DNA of 64,000 nt from Rhinopomastus cyanomelas (lineage: Eukaryota; Chordata; Aves; Bucerotiformes; Rhinopomastidae). Below are positions 11,201 to 26,200 of this stretch, piece after piece. Where the stretch lies: contig VXBP01001835.1 in assembly GCA_013400115.1 (NCBI GenBank), positions 62,001-126,000 on the forward strand, given 5' to 3'. The translations under genes were made by a program, and so were the position numbers. The stretch's first letter is position 1; the number at the start of each line of letters is the position of its first letter. Under the pieces are notes generated by a model. The model was not told where the DNA came from, did no database searches, and saw nothing but the letters and a program-made list of their open reading frames with translations.

Positions 11201-14200
11201 GCTGGGGAAAGCTGATGAAAGAAACCGGTTGATATCCTTTTAATTACCTTCTGTGTGTCTTCCTTGTCTATATAGGTCAATGGAGTTCAGCTCTACGGAA
11301 AATCGCGCCGTGAAGCAGTCACTTTTCTGAAAGAAGTGCCACCCCCATTTACACTGGTTTGCTGCCGGCGACTTCTTGATGATGGCAGGGAGTCTCTTGT
11401 GGATGAACCCACCATGAGAGTTTCCCCTTCAGAACAGAAGGTAGACTTCTCATATCAACAAGGCAATAACTTTTTGAGACAGTCCGTGTATTTCTAACAA
11501 AGTGATGTAGCGTTCTGAAGACAGTGTTTGTTTTCCTTTTGCTGTTTGCAGATGGAAAAGTTGTCTGGATCAATAGCATTTCCTAAAATATTACAGCTGT
11601 ATGAGGCAGTTTTGTATTAAATTGTCCTATAAAGCTGCCTTTACCATTCACTTTGGGTTCGTAAGAGACTCCTGGTGTTCCAGCAAAGGATGGTTCATGC
11701 TTGCAACCAACTGATACCTTTACTACAGGTTGTACAAGATGTGCTCTAAATGCAATATAGGTAAATCACTGAGCCAGCACACTGGCTACAGCCATCCCAT
11801 TCATCATTCTTGCACTTCATAGGTGAGCGAGAGCTCTGAATTATACTAAATCACATCCTGGCCACCATTAGTTGATTGCTTCTGTGTTCTGAATATGTTT
11901 TTATAGATCTGGGGGAAAAATGAAACTTAGTGTTTGTTTCCAGTGCAGACGCGTCAAAGTCTCAGACGAAAGCTTGACACTTGTAATGGCTGTTCGTATT
12001 TGAAAAACATGTTTATTTCTCATCTTATGTTTGCTGGTCCAATTTCCTCTAAGGTGGAGAGTTTAGCAAGAAATGTAGATGTTTCATGGAAGAATAACGT
12101 GTACTTTTTTGTAAAAGGCCCTTTTGTTTGCAATAAAAACTGTTCCAATGGTGTTTTGTGTTGAATTTTACCACACTTTTTCCATGTGCATCCCGTCAGT
12201 TGAACATATTTGCCATAAGGTGATTCTGAATGAAAAAGGGTTGCCTTCTCCTTAGAGCAATCTCACAAAATTGAGTAACAATACTTCCTTCTTTTATAGC
12301 TCAGCACTAGAATTTTGAAAGTAAGTGATTTTTCAAATTAGTCATTCTTTGTGTAGTTAAAATCTAACAAGTTTTTGTTTGCATATTTAATGCTGCGACT
12401 ATCAGATTTGCCTAATGGGCTGGTCTTTTCTTAGCTGTCTTTGGTTACATCTTTAACGTTAAGACATTTATCTTTCCTTTATGCATCTAATGGGATAGCT
12501 GACATTCATCAACATGTAACAGGTTAGTGAAATTATAACTAATTTGACTAATACATGAGTATTTGTATGCCAGGTTGGGCTCTGATGCTTGAAACACACA
12601 GACATAGTCCCAGGAGACTATCCAAGGCAGCAGGCCAGAGAAAACTGGATACATGATATTCAATGATGTTGTAGTTCCAGAAAAGGTCATATTTTTGGGC
12701 ATGTATAAGCCATTAATGATTAATATATTGAAGGAACAGTGTTTGTATAGAACTACTGTAGTATTTGAACTAGGGCTTTTATTTTTCAGGTCAAGCCTGA
12801 GGAAGATGTTAACCCTGAGGAGGAAGAAGGGGAATTAACATTATGGTCTCCTGATGTGAAGGTTATTGAACTGGAGAAAGACAAAAATGGTTTAGGATTC
12901 AGCATTTTAGACTATCAGGTATACTTTTCCATACAACTAAATACTACAAATCCTTTGGATCCTTTGTTTGGTGCCTTAACGTGCTTTGTGGTGCTGATTA
13001 CTCTATTATCAACTTGGAGACACTACATAGGGAAAAGTAATTTTATTTTGTGGCCAACTGTGTAAAGTGTAGCATGCAGCTTGTTCTAACCAGTCTAATA
13101 TCAAATGTTATAAAGTGAAAAGTCTGTAATCAAAGTGCAAAGTCTGTAATCAAACTCCAGAGATTAATGGTGGAGAGTTGAGGTTTGGGTTTAATTTTTT
13201 TTTAAATTTAGAATGCCTTTTCAGCTCTGAGAGTGGCAAGCAAATGTCCTCAGGTATTGCACCATCATTTCCTACCTACTAAACTTAGTGAGCGTGTTGC
13301 TCTTCCTCTGCTCACTGCTCCAAATCACCTTTCATTTATAAGTGGAGTCTAGACCCATGCCGATCCTCCTCAAATCATGGAAGCATTCACTCAGGTTTTG
13401 TATCGAGCTGTGAGAAGCTGATTTTGCAGAGGGAGCTTTGCCAGGACTGTCAGAAGGAAACATTGGGGCTGACAGGTGGATCAGTGTTGCAAACTCAGGT
13501 TTCTGGAAACGCAAAGTTACTTAAATACATTTATTCAATTTATTACTATGAGAACAGAGATTGAAGAACCTAATCAATAATTCTTCAGTTACGCTTCTCT
13601 GCTTAAACTATTAAACCAAGATGTCAGAGATATGAGTAGAATTTGGGGCACGGGGGAGGAAGTTGACTTTCAAAAGTCATTCGAAGCTTGAAACTTGATT
13701 CCTCCAAGAAGAAGCATTTTGGGGTAGATTTATATTCTTGATTGTATGTAAATATATAGATAGAAAATATATATATATATCCATTAAATGTACATACATA
13801 TATGTATAGGTTTATATACTTCATTCTGTATAAACATATATATACACACATTATATACACGCATACACATATATTTTGTGTATATGTTTAGATTTATAAT
13901 TGTACTCCTTAGAAATCAACAGACAAGTCTTCCACTGGGAGAAAATTCTACTCATATTAATGAATCCGTCTTTCAAAAAATACTGGTTTCAATGAAATAT
14001 ATAGAAACTCTTCAAATCTGTAGTCAGTGTGTTCTTCATGCTTCTAGTCAACATGATGTATTTTTAAACCTCCAGCCACTGTATTTATAAGGAAATAAAA
14101 TAGCTGGATCGCTCTTCATAATAATATACACGTCACTTCTGAATACTGCCTCAACCTTGTAGTTCAATAAAATGTGTTCAATTGTTGTGCATAAATGTCA

Positions 14201-17200
14201 AGAGATATAAAATTCACTTTTTTGATACAATAAGGCATGAATTGGGAATGAATCAGAAAGTAAAAATATTTCTAGTATTATGCAAACCCATTAATTCTAT
14301 ATTTTACCAGTGTGATTTAAGATTACTGAAAATAGATCCTGTGAGCTGTTTTTGCTGACACATGTTGTGTTGCAGTGCCAGCTTTACTGCAGAGTTGCTA
14401 GGAGTCTTTACAGAGCAGTAATACACAGATTTGCTTTTAAGTTCTCATAATCACCTAATTAATGAAGGCTTTAATAACAGGCTTTTTATTTACTTATTCG
14501 CAGATGCAAATACATGAGCAATGTTATGGTACTTTCAGCTAAATTTAAATACATTCTAATCAATTCTAAATGAGTGGTAAACCACTTAATCTCAGATCTT
14601 TTTAATTTCAAGATATTTCTGTATAAAACATGCTCTTTTGTTTGGGATTTGCCTCTTAGATCTTTTACACTTTTCATCATGTGCAGATTAATTTTTATAG
14701 AGAGATATTGGTGACGGCGTGCGTGTTTATGGAAACACATCCATCTCGTTCTGGAGTGCAGGGCAAAGAAAATAAATAACGGTCCATGCTGGATTGGAGA
14801 CGGTGAAGTGGGGGGAAGCCCAGCTATATAGTTCCTGGGAGACTGCTCAAAATTCTTAAAGCAGAGTTGCTGAGCAGCACAAAATTACAGTACAGTGTTT
14901 AATTATGGCTTAAAGGACCTGGAGACTCTGCTTTCTGCAGTTCTTTTTGCAAGTTTCACAGAATGTTAGGTGTTGGAAGGGACCTCGGAGCATCATCCAG
15001 TCCAATCCCCCTGCCACAGCAGGATCACCTAGAACAAGTTGCACAGGAACATGGCCTGGTGAGTTTTAAACATCTCCAGAGAAGGAGACTCCACAACCCC
15101 TCTGGGCAGATGCTTCCAGTCCTCCATCACCCTCACTGTGAAGAAGTTCCTTCTCATATTTGTATGGAATCTCTTCCTATGTTCCAGCTTACACCCGTTG
15201 CCCCTTGTTCTATCACTGGATGTCACTGAGCAGAGCCTGGCTCCATCCTCCTGACACCCGCCCTTTCCATGTTTATCAGCATTAATGGGGTCATCCCTCA
15301 GTCTCCTTTTTTCCAAGCTCAGGAGACCCAGCTCCCTCAGCCTTGCCTCATAAGGGAGGTGTTCTACTTCCTTCATCATCTTTGTGGCTCTATGCTGCAC
15401 TCTCTCCAGCAGCTCTGTGTCCTTCTTGAACTGAGAGGCCCAGAACTGGACACAATATGCCAGTTTACCCTGCTTTAAAAGAAATCAAAGTTGGGTTTTT
15501 GGTTTTGCAAGGGAAGATTAAAGTCTTGGAATGGTGAAAGGTCTACTTGCCCTACATCCACTGTTGGTTTTGCTTTTCCTGAGTAATCATGTGGTTTATG
15601 TAATTTTTTTAATTGAAGATGGGTGCCCCATGTGTCCTAGCTTCATGGATCAGAGCATCAGTGGGAGACCAACCTTTCCAGGCTCCCATTTAGGGTTGGT
15701 GGAGGTAGAGTGGGGAGGAAAATGCTTTTCAAGTGGTGATTCTGAGCAGAAGACCTGTTGATGGTGCTCATAATTATACACAGAAGGACTGGTTCTCTCA
15801 AAATACAGCAATGCACTTTTATTCCATCTTCCCTCTCCTCCACATCAGGGTGTGAGAACATCTTCGAAACGCTAGTGCGGTACCAGAGTCTACCAGTCCA
15901 TTTCAATCACTTCTCATGAGAGACTGGTGGCTATTATCTGCAATATTTAAGCAGCTCTGAAATCCTGTTCATACAGAGCATTTGTGACAGTGAAGTGATA
16001 CCAGATGTGCTGCAGCAGTGGAGAGGTGCTGAGCAATTAGAGGCCAGGCTGCTTACAGTGCCTACAGGCCTCTTCCTATTGCTTTCCACTCTTGCTTCTA
16101 TTTGTTTTGAATCATAGAATTGTCAAGGTTGGAAAAGACCTTTACTACCATGTCCGCCTGTTTGTCGAACCCCTCCAGGGATGGTGCCTCCATCCCATCC
16201 CTGAGCAGCCTATTCCAAGGCCTCCCCACTCTTTCTGGGAGTTTTTTTCTAAGATCCAATCTGAACTTTGCCTGGCACAACCTCACCCCACGTCCACTGG
16301 TTCTATTTAGTTCCTAGGGAGAAAAAGCCAACCCCACCACACTCCAACCTGCCCTTAAAGTTAGTTGTAGATAGCCATAAGGCCTTCCCTCACCCTCCTC
16401 TTCTCCAGGCTGAAGAGCTCCCTCAGCCTCTCCTCATTAGACCTGTTTTCCAGACCCCTCTCTAGCACCTCAATATCTTCCTTGTACTGGGGTGCCTAGA
16501 ACTGCACCCGGTAGTCAAGGTACAGCCTCACTAGGGCTCAGTATCGGGGCAGGATCACCTCTTTGGTTCTGCTGGTCACACTAAGTGCTTTGAAGCACAG
16601 GGCTTTTTACTTTTAAGTCTTAATTCTGGTTCTAGGCCTGGATGTGGGGCTGAATATTCATATATGTATGTCCTTGGCTTAAAGGGTATCATCCCTCAGT
16701 CACCTAAAACTTCCCAAGCCACGCTCTGAAAAACACGAGCAACTCTTCGGGAGTTGCAATAGGAGTTGGAGTGGGTAGCAAACAGAATGCTGAGATGGGG
16801 AAATTACTACTCTGCTATATTAATGTTTAATGGGCTGTCTTTCTAATAATGCTTCATCTATCAGAGAAATGATAAGCATATCCCAGGTGACTTGCAGGAT
16901 ATTCCCAGAAATGCACAAGCCTAATTCTAATGCCTATATATTTTAATGAACTAATTACAAATTAATTATACCAATTAGGCATAATCAATAGTATTTCTAC
17001 TTTGTCCTGTGTTTTCCTTTGTCTGCCTTGGGGGATTTAAATGCTTAAAACAGAGCTGCCTACTATTTTTAAGAAGATCCTCTCAGCCTGTGCACAGATT
17101 CCTAAATATTATGTCATTATGTAGGATGCTGTTTAGCTGCCCCTGATCACTGTGTATTAGAAAATCCTTTTTTATCCCCTTTCAATGTCCTAATTTGTGA

Positions 17201-20200
17201 TTATGTAGTAGGAAATGTAAAAGTCTTTGAGACTGCGGCTCTGCTGACAAGGTCAGTGAGGGGCAAGAGGGGAGATGTCTGGGGAGGCTGATACTGTGTA
17301 TTCCTGATCGGTTTGACTGCGGGGTTTTTTTCCTGCCAGTGTGATGGCTTATTTCAATAAGAAACACTGAAGAGGTCTTAACACCAAATCTTCTGTGTAT
17401 TTTTCTGTAGTCACCACTGTGTTGGGATCTTGTCAAAGCTCTTAGGCCAAGCTTGGCTTTTTCTTGATAAAGTCCAGATCAAAAGAGCGCAGAAGGAGAG
17501 GCCTGGCTGTCGTGCTGACTGGCTCTGTGTGCGGTGGGCTTCCTTCAGCTGATAACGCCTCTACTCAGCACAGACCTGAGCAGCAGCACTGCCTCACTGG
17601 TGGTTGTGCCCCCCTTTTGGCCATTAAAAAGTTGTGCTGGTCGGTCTTGGGGCCAACTTTACCATGAAGTAATAATACTCTCCCTCTCTTAATTTCCTTC
17701 TAACTTCACTTGGAGAAGTTGCTCTTTTTTTCGCCTCTTAACTGACTTTTATGTAGTGTTGCTGGCACAGTTAGCGGCACCTCTGTTTTGATGGTGAATG
17801 AGGGACCCTGTTCACTCTTTGTGGAGAACTTTGGGATCATTGGTGCTGCAAGGGGCTGCAGTGAGCAGATTTATTGTTCTTTGTCAATAGATGTGGAAGT
17901 ATCCAGCTTAACAGTGACTTTGCCTAGCCTGAAGTTAAACCTCCTAGCCAGCAAGTCAAGAGCTAAGCCATTGTTCGGACCAATCCTTTTTCTTAGAAAG
18001 AAATTAAATTGGAAGAGGGCAAGGCATGTCATCAGGTTAAGCTAGAGGAGAAATGCTGTATAAAAGCAGCGGTGATCCCTGGGCATTAGAGCAAGAGGGA
18101 AGAAAAATCACACAAGATGACCTCTAGAGAAAAAGAAAAGATCACAATCAGATAGAAGGGCAGGTTGAGTGCCCCTGGAACGGTGTTTACCACAAGCCTG
18201 GTGTATGCAGGCCAGCAGGATCGCTCAGAAATGTTTTACAGAAATATTGAGAAAACCACAGGTAGCTGAATCGTAGATTTCTGGAGGCAGTATTGACCAG
18301 AAGGTAACTTGGATGGTCTGATGAGCTTTTATCAAATTAAACAAAAAGCAGAATGGACTTATGTGGAGCTTAATTTACTGTGCTTTGAAGTCAGAGAGCA
18401 TTGTAAAGCAGCTATTTTCAAGTGCATGAAACTGGAGAGGGTGAGGGTTGGAGCAGAGAAGGTTGACATTTTACACAGCACTTGGGAATGCCTGGGAGAT
18501 GCTGTTTCTCTCTGCCTGTGCTTGAGAGATCATTCCCCAGTGTCTGACTACTTTTACACAGCACTCAGCTGCCCCACGGACCTGTGGGGCTGTAGGAGCT
18601 CATGGACTCCCCTGCTCTAAGTGGATCTACTCATCCATGGAAGCAGTAACGGGCGTTTCAGCTGCTTTCCCAGACCAGAAAGGACAAAACGTGCATGGGC
18701 CAGTGCTTAAGGGGTTCTTGCTGCAGACCAGGGACTCCGCAGCCACCTTATTTGTGGAGGAAGGAATTTATTCCTTATATCTTTCTCATCTTTAGCAGTT
18801 TTTTTTCTGGTACTGTGAACTGAAGTGGGATATTTTTGCTGCGCATTCAGCAGGTTATGTTTTGTCCTTCTCCCTGGGAGCATGGGAAACAATTGTTTTC
18901 TTTTCTATAACAAAATCACTGCGCAGTCATTCCTGGCAGGAAGTGAAGCAATTTCAGTGTCTCCAAATATCTTTCCTCTTCTCTTTATGCCCCAAACAGG
19001 CTCCAGATGTAGAGTTTACTAAAAAAAAAGCAAACTGACTTCTTTATTTGTAGAAGGTGGTCCTCAACTAGATGATTTGATTTTTTGTTGTTCATGGAGT
19101 GCTTTGACAGGTTGCCGGCTAAACGTTTGTCCTCTCGTGATAATAATTTGAGCTTTGTGTGTCTTGTGCTGAGTGGGTTGTGAACAAAGCAGCATATTCA
19201 TGTCCTTGTCAAGCACATTTTCACCTGATCATGTGATGGAAACCTGTGGCTCCCTGGCAAAAGCTGCAGAGCTGTATTAAAAGGCAGGTTTACAATGGCT
19301 ATCAGCTTGGTACTAAGGGAACTGATAAAGGCAGCCTTTCTCCCGTCTCTACAACCCATCCACATTCATTAACATCAAAGTTCCGTGAGCCTTCTTACTG
19401 ACTGCGTTGGTACTCATCTCACAGAGGATTTGCTTCTCTCCCTCTATGGGAAAGTTCAATCATATTAAGCTGCTTCATTTCTAAAATAATTCGTAGTAGT
19501 GTGTCATGAATTGAATTCAGTGTCACTTTACTCTTAGAATTCAGCTTAGGTATTCAGGACGGAAGAGCTGGTGAATGCAATTGAGTGTATTCCTGGTGAA
19601 GTTTCTAGGATTTTTGCAATTAGTGGTTTCCAAACCCTTGGTGCAGCACTGCTAAAAGCATTGGGAGACCAGAGACCACTTTAATAAGAAATCAAAGAGA
19701 CTGTGTATCTCAGCATGAGACAAGCAGATACACAGGAACAGCGTGCTGAGGTAGAGAAGCTGGAGAACTAGGATGCAGGAAGTCACGTTAGGTCTTGGGC
19801 TTGCCCTGACTGGTGGGGGTGGGGGGAAGCTGTACAAGTCTAAGTCTGTCTCTAAGCAAGAGGTTTGGAAGGAATCTCGTGCACTAAGTGGAGCAGCATA
19901 TCCTAGGAACAGCCTCCGTGTCTTCTGTGAGCTGCAGCAACCAGTGCTCCAGACGATACCTGAGTTTGCGAAGAAACTGGAGCATTACTGAGAACTGCCT
20001 GTTTTCCTTTGATTCATCACTTATCCTTGAAATCGGTGCTAAGCAGTATTATTATTAACCTTTAGAAATGTTTTCCTTCTTCCCCCCAAATTCTACAATC
20101 TGGTTGTTCTTTTTCATTTCCTGTTAGGAAGAATAGCTTTTAATAAAAACAAAAAACCCCAAACCAAAGAAATTCATTATTATTCCACAGATGTCTTCTG

Positions 20201-23200
20201 CCGGCAAGGCAAGGCGAAAATTTAAAGGGACAAAACTGTAGCTAGAGTTTCTGCTAAACACTTGGCACATCTCAGCAAGGGAAAATAACAGAGATGTGGC
20301 TGGAGGAAGCTGTGCAACTGGGAGCCGCTTATCTAAAAGCTGCCCCAGGCTTTCAGTGAGTAGTGGAGGTGTTAGAGCAATGGGCATGTAGAAGCTCAAC
20401 CCAGACAGCTCTGATTCTGCTATTCTGGACCAGTGACATTTGAGGTTATCATGAGTAAGTTATAAAGAATTCAGAAAACTAGTGGAAAACTGGTTTACCA
20501 AAACTTTTCCCTTCCAGAAAATACTGCTTCACAAATCCAAGCAGTACCATTTTATTCTGACCTTGCCTGTCTGTTCTCACTGCGGTTCACAGTGGCCTTC
20601 AAATTCTCTGCAACCTTTTTGCCTGTATTTCTGTCTTCTCCACTTCCATTGTGTTACAGATCTTCTTGGGGACAGATTCTTGTTGCACAAAACAGCCTGT
20701 CCTGTCTTCTCACTTTTCTTTGGCATCTTTCTCTGTAGCCAGTGATCCCCTAATCCGTGTGCTTGCTGATGATGAGGCCAGCTCTCCCTGCCAAGAGCTC
20801 TGGTCTGTTTGAAAACACACAGAGCACTTCTACAAACTGTTACCGGCGTTGAGGTCAGCGCTCCTAACTGGTGGAAGTGCTTGCTGGTCTGTCATGTTGG
20901 AGTTTTAGTTCAGAGATTATTTGAATTTGAAAGCTGATCAAATCCAGGGTGTGTGTTCATACCATTGCCTGTAGGTTGTGTAGGTGACATCAGTTGTAAG
21001 TTTTCCTGTGGCCTGTCAGTATTTCTTTATTCCCACGCATCCCTATCCCTTCTTTATCTCATCATATGGTGCCTTTCCTCCATTTCCTTCTGAGTTCAGG
21101 GGTTGGTTTTTTTTTTGCTTATCTCTGTGGCTTTTCCCTGTAGTCAGCATTCAATGTGGGATTTTTTTTTGAGTGTGGGAGCAGGGAAGTTGAAGCTATA
21201 AGATATAAGGACTCTAATGAATGTAATCCCTGTGACTCTAGCGCTGTTGAGAGCAAATATGAAAGGTGGATGAAACCTTAGGTTGACTGAGAAGTTTGAT
21301 AAATTAAAAGATAGCAACGTGCAGCTGAGTCCACTGCATGGGGACACATTCAAAACCACCACAGTCAGTGCCTGGCTTTGATCCTTTTATTTGAGAGGAG
21401 CAGCAGTGTGTAAGATCTTTTTCTTTTGATCATCCTCTGGAGGCACTTTTGTCCCTACTATCTGCTGTGCCTCCCTCTTCTGCGGCAGAGGAACACTGAC
21501 TGTGTGGTTAGTGCTTGCCAACTCTGCCAGACCAATGTGGCTTTGAGAATTGCTGCCCACTGTGCTCGTTTGTGCTGGAGAACACCGATACGACTGCAGA
21601 TCATAGATGATGGAAGCATGGTATGGGAAGCCCATTGTGCCACCTACTCTGATTTCACTGTTCTCTCTCCTCCTCCTTTGGGTGGGGCTTTGTAAGTTTT
21701 GTTGATGTTTTTTATTTTCTCTGTGAATTCCTGTTTTGTTGCTGACATTTCCCACAACACAAGTTTTGATTCATGCTGGCTGCACACTAGAGCTTCTGAA
21801 ATTCATGGCTTTATTCCCTCACTGCAGATCAATAAATACTAATGTTTTATTTCCAGTGCTTTGGCTTACATCACAGAAAAGTTCAGCATACCTCCTTGAA
21901 TGCTGCTCTGCATTTAAGTTTGTATTACTTCAGCACATCAGCTTGCAGTTTATTTCCGTGCTGTAGCCAGCGGCTGTGCATCGCATAGGCTTCTTCGGAA
22001 GCAGTGCTGCTGACTGCAACCCAGTATGAGTGGAAGAGGCAGGAACAGATCTGAAACACTTTCAGTTTCAGTCTGATTGCCCATGCAACAAAACCTAGTT
22101 GAGCACTTTCTCAAGGATGTTTTTTCAGGCTTTAGAGCACCTTTGGCAGATCCTGCAGCCAGCTCTGTAAGTACGTTAGAGAGAACAAACCAGAAAGTTT
22201 GGACCTTGAGGCCACCTTAAGGAGGGAATTGGACCTTGCTCACAGCTGCCTCTTCCTCTTTTCCCCTCCGGCACTTGGTGCCTTTGGAAAGGCTGCAGGT
22301 TGTCATTCTTGACTCCTACACACCAGTGATGCCACTGGGATGCATGTGGAGGGTGGTCCTGGAATGGGACCAAGCAGCACCTCACAAAATGAGAGCACGG
22401 ATGAGTATTTGGGGTAATTTCACAGCGCTGAGCATACAGGTAAATGACTTCACACACAATTTGTTCTGCCGTTGTTCTCTGTAACAGTAAGAGGATGCAT
22501 TTGGTCCTTCTTGTTGTTGACAGTGTGTGTTCCATGTACAGTATGCTACAGTCTTCCAGTCTGCTGTCTTAACTCTCTTGCAAACCAGAAGAGTTTTAAA
22601 TATGGATATCTATGTTAGACCTGGAAGTGGTCCCATGCAAAATGTAATGAAGCTGGGCTGCTCTGACCTCTGAGCTCTAACATGTGTTTGTTTTGGTGCC
22701 TCTGTGTCAAACCTGCAGTACACAAATTGGCACTTGTAAACTTGTTCGGATAAATCAAAATTGGTACATGGGGAGGGGAAAAGAAGCCCCAGAAGTTCCA
22801 AACTGTTTCTCTTGGGATCCTTTGCTATGCTATTTTTGATGTGTGTTTTGTGGCAGCAGGCAGTTTGTTGTTTGAAGAAAGCTGAAATATTCTAGGAAGT
22901 CAAGCCAGCTGAATTTAGATCTTGAGCGATGCCAAAACTAATATAGCCTGTAACTAAGTGAGAGTGACTCTGCACAGTAAATGTCAGTCACCCGCTGCTT
23001 TGTCTTACGTTTTCATCTGAGCCTTTAAAATAAAAATAAATAAATAAATAAGGAAAGCATAAACAAAACCCCAGCAAAACGTGGTAGCTGCTTGCATCCA
23101 ATGGAGTTCTAACCGCAGTTATAGCTGCACAGGAGAGGCTGCTGCTCGCCCTCCACGCAGAGCCAGGGCTGGACAGTTGCGATGGATTTGACAGTGTGAA

Positions 23201-26200
23201 ATGCCTCTGGCAGCGCAGGAGCTCGGCTGGCCTGGAGTGCCCTCTCTTGACTGCTGCAGCGGCCTCGCAGGTTGGGACGAGTCAGTCGATTGTTATCGTT
23301 TGAATTTTCCACTGTGATGGACCAGAGATAAGCTGTTGGGGTTAGGTGGCTAGATTTGATTCCTAAGGACCCCTAATAGCCAAGCACGACCCTTTGGTGC
23401 CCATGGCAAGTTGGAATCCCTCACTGGAAGCCACAATATGGTTACGCTCTCCAGCAGCATTCTGCATAAGACCCTGTTAACTTGCTGCTCCTGGGACTCT
23501 TAACATTTTAGCAGAGCTGGGGTTTTTAAGAAACTTCATGCTGCTCCGAATCCAGGGATCCCAGAGGCAGCAACTGCAGTGGCCCCTGCTTGACTCTGTG
23601 CTGCTAAATGAATCCAGAACAAATAAGGCTCTGAAAATAAGAAGAAAAATTTGACACCTGGACTCCAGGAAACATTTGTGGATTTTTGATGAGGAGCAGT
23701 AGGGGGGAAGGGAAAACCTATGGTTTAACGTAGTTAAATATATGGTGTGCTAAGTATGAATAAATTGTGACTATTTTAAACAAGTTCATATATTCTGTGC
23801 CTGGCTGGAGCACAAAGGAAAAGACAACAGCTAACAACATAACTAGTTCCTACAAGGGTTACCTGGAGGACAGCCCTGGGCTGCTGCTGGTGCATGGCAG
23901 TGGTCAACTTCGATCCTTTATACAAGCAACAAACTTGCTCCTAAGTAGTTGTGTTTTTTTTTAAAACAAGAGTTCATGCCAGTGCTTGTGAGTTAAGGGG
24001 TTTTGTCTCCTGCTGGCCTTACTTTACAGTCTGATTCCTTTCCTCGTTGTTCATAAATGATTCATCTGTGTAAAGGAATCCTTTGCTAAACCCAAGTTAA
24101 AAGTTCCTCATTGAATGCACCCAGCCTAATATATGTGGGTTCATTTTAAGCAGAGTGGTTTGTGTGGGGCTCTCACGTTCACACTGCTAGTACAAGGTCA
24201 TGCAGTAATTTCTCAGACTCTTGAAGTTGACTCACTTCTGTCTTCCAGCTGAGTACTGGTACAGCAGTGTCCTCACTTTTTGGGGAGGGAGCTCCTTCTC
24301 AGCCTGTAAACTCCATCCAAGTAAATGAGCCTTTCACTGTGAGGCAGAGCCTGAAATTGGATCCTGGCTAAAAATCGCTACTTGGCTTAATGTGAGCCGT
24401 GTAAAACTGATCAAGGATCTTGGGGTAGGTGGGTAGTGCCTTTTGGTCATCTTGAATGGCTGTAACTGCTCTGTTAGCGTGGAGATTGCTTCCAAGTCCA
24501 CCAAGGCACAGTGGAAATTGGCTTTTGCAGTTAGTAGAGCAAATAACAATCTGGTTTTTACCCTCTGTTAGCACTGCTTTCTTTTAAAAACTACACAACT
24601 ACCCACTCAGTCCACTTGCACTCACTGGCTACAAGACATGAATGTGAATTCCATGTCTGCTGCCTTGTTTCAGCGGCGTGGCTATTGTCATATTACTCGT
24701 GGCAGTCACCAGTAACAAACACTGGAGGTTTAACAGCCCTGCTGGCCTTGCTGCTTCAGCCCTGTCACTGTATAGTTTATGTACTGCTCTTCTCTTCCTG
24801 TACAACAGCTCCCTCTGCTTGAAAACAGCAGTGTGATTGTAACCCCTGGTTTGTATTTGCCTCAGCGAAGGGTTTGAACACGGCCCCCATTTTTACAGAG
24901 TTCTGCTGCTTCTCTTTAGGAAGCAGTTCCAGTACATGGCCAACCTTCGTGCTTGTGGGAAAGCAGTGAAGGGAAGGCTGCTGCTCTCCAAACTCTCCTG
25001 AATAGGAGCTGTGTGTGTCTGCAGCAACTCTGTCTTTATTTCTAGCGTGAGGAGTAAAGCTGGTTGGAACACTTTTTCCAGCTAAATTATCTCATAGCAA
25101 AGTATGATTTATTGAAGTTGAAATGTTTCTATTTCAATGCGAAGTTAAGTGGAAACAGGACTGTTTCTCATCAGAAATGTGGTAGTTAGGCCATTGACCT
25201 TGAATATCTGCGTCGAGGAAGCTAATGGTGAGATTCCCATGTCCTACTCTTAAGTGGTTCTGATCTGAAACCTATAAAAAGTACAGATTTGGATCAGACA
25301 GAGCAGAGGACTGAACATCCTTCTCCTATACTCCGCATAATTACTGGACCAGCCATTTGCTCACGAATGTTTGTCAGCTTATCTGCATCGGTAAGGATGA
25401 GTGCTGGGTTTGTTTGGTTCATTTTTTAACCAATATAGCTAAGCCAGCAAAAGTCATATTAGAAAAGCTGTTGTGTCAGCAGAGGTGTCGTTCTGCTGAG
25501 AGAGCGTTCAACCGTTTAGGGAACCTGCAGAAACCTCCTTTGCCATGTCCAGAGGAGTAAAGTCTTCCTAATGTGGACAGAGCCCTACTTGCTGGAAAAT
25601 GGTTCTCAGTACAACCCCAGTTTTGCAAAGAAAGTCCTAAAGGTTATTTTTATTTTGCATTGCGATAGTTTTTTATTTGAAATGCAAAAATGAAAGGCAT
25701 CTCCAAAAGCCTATGTCAAGAGGGGCATTTGTTGTGTGGTTAGCTGTCAGCGGGGTGGTAAGGCACTCGGGGTTGTCAGCAAGGGCCGGCAGAGCTGACT
25801 CCTTCCCTACACAAAGGGCAGCAGGAACTTGACACGTTCAACATTCAATACCTCTTAAAGCAAACCCTCTTTTTTTAATGTCCTGAAATCCTGTGGCGGC
25901 TTCTTCTGGACTTCATGTGTTTGGGTTTGCTTTGTTTCTAACAGATGTCTCAACCGTGAACCTTTTGCTGTTGGAAAGGAACGCGGTCCTTTCCCCTCGG
26001 CATTGTATGAGGCCGGTTTGAGCATAAACAGCCGGCCAGCCCCAGTGCGTTGGCACGGGTTCAGGAGGCAGAACACCATCACGCCGCACAGGGAGGTTGC
26101 TGGGCTTGATTATCAAGCCATGATACTCGCAGGGAAGCCTCTTCGGCACAGCACGAATACCCAGTGTTTGGGAAGATTATAAAATGGCAGGATTAAGCAG

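Noticed and set aside
13624..14090. Open frames rich in Y, I and H
   Set aside because: They come from the TA/CA simple-sequence tract.
17464..18045. Short plus-strand open frames in the long intron
   Set aside because: No similarity to PATJ or other families, and phases do not fit the exons on either side (12918 and 27173 join directly as DYQ/DPLD).
21387..21755. 122-codon minus-strand open frame
   Set aside because: No recognisable domain and no promoter, splice or polyadenylation context; probably chance.
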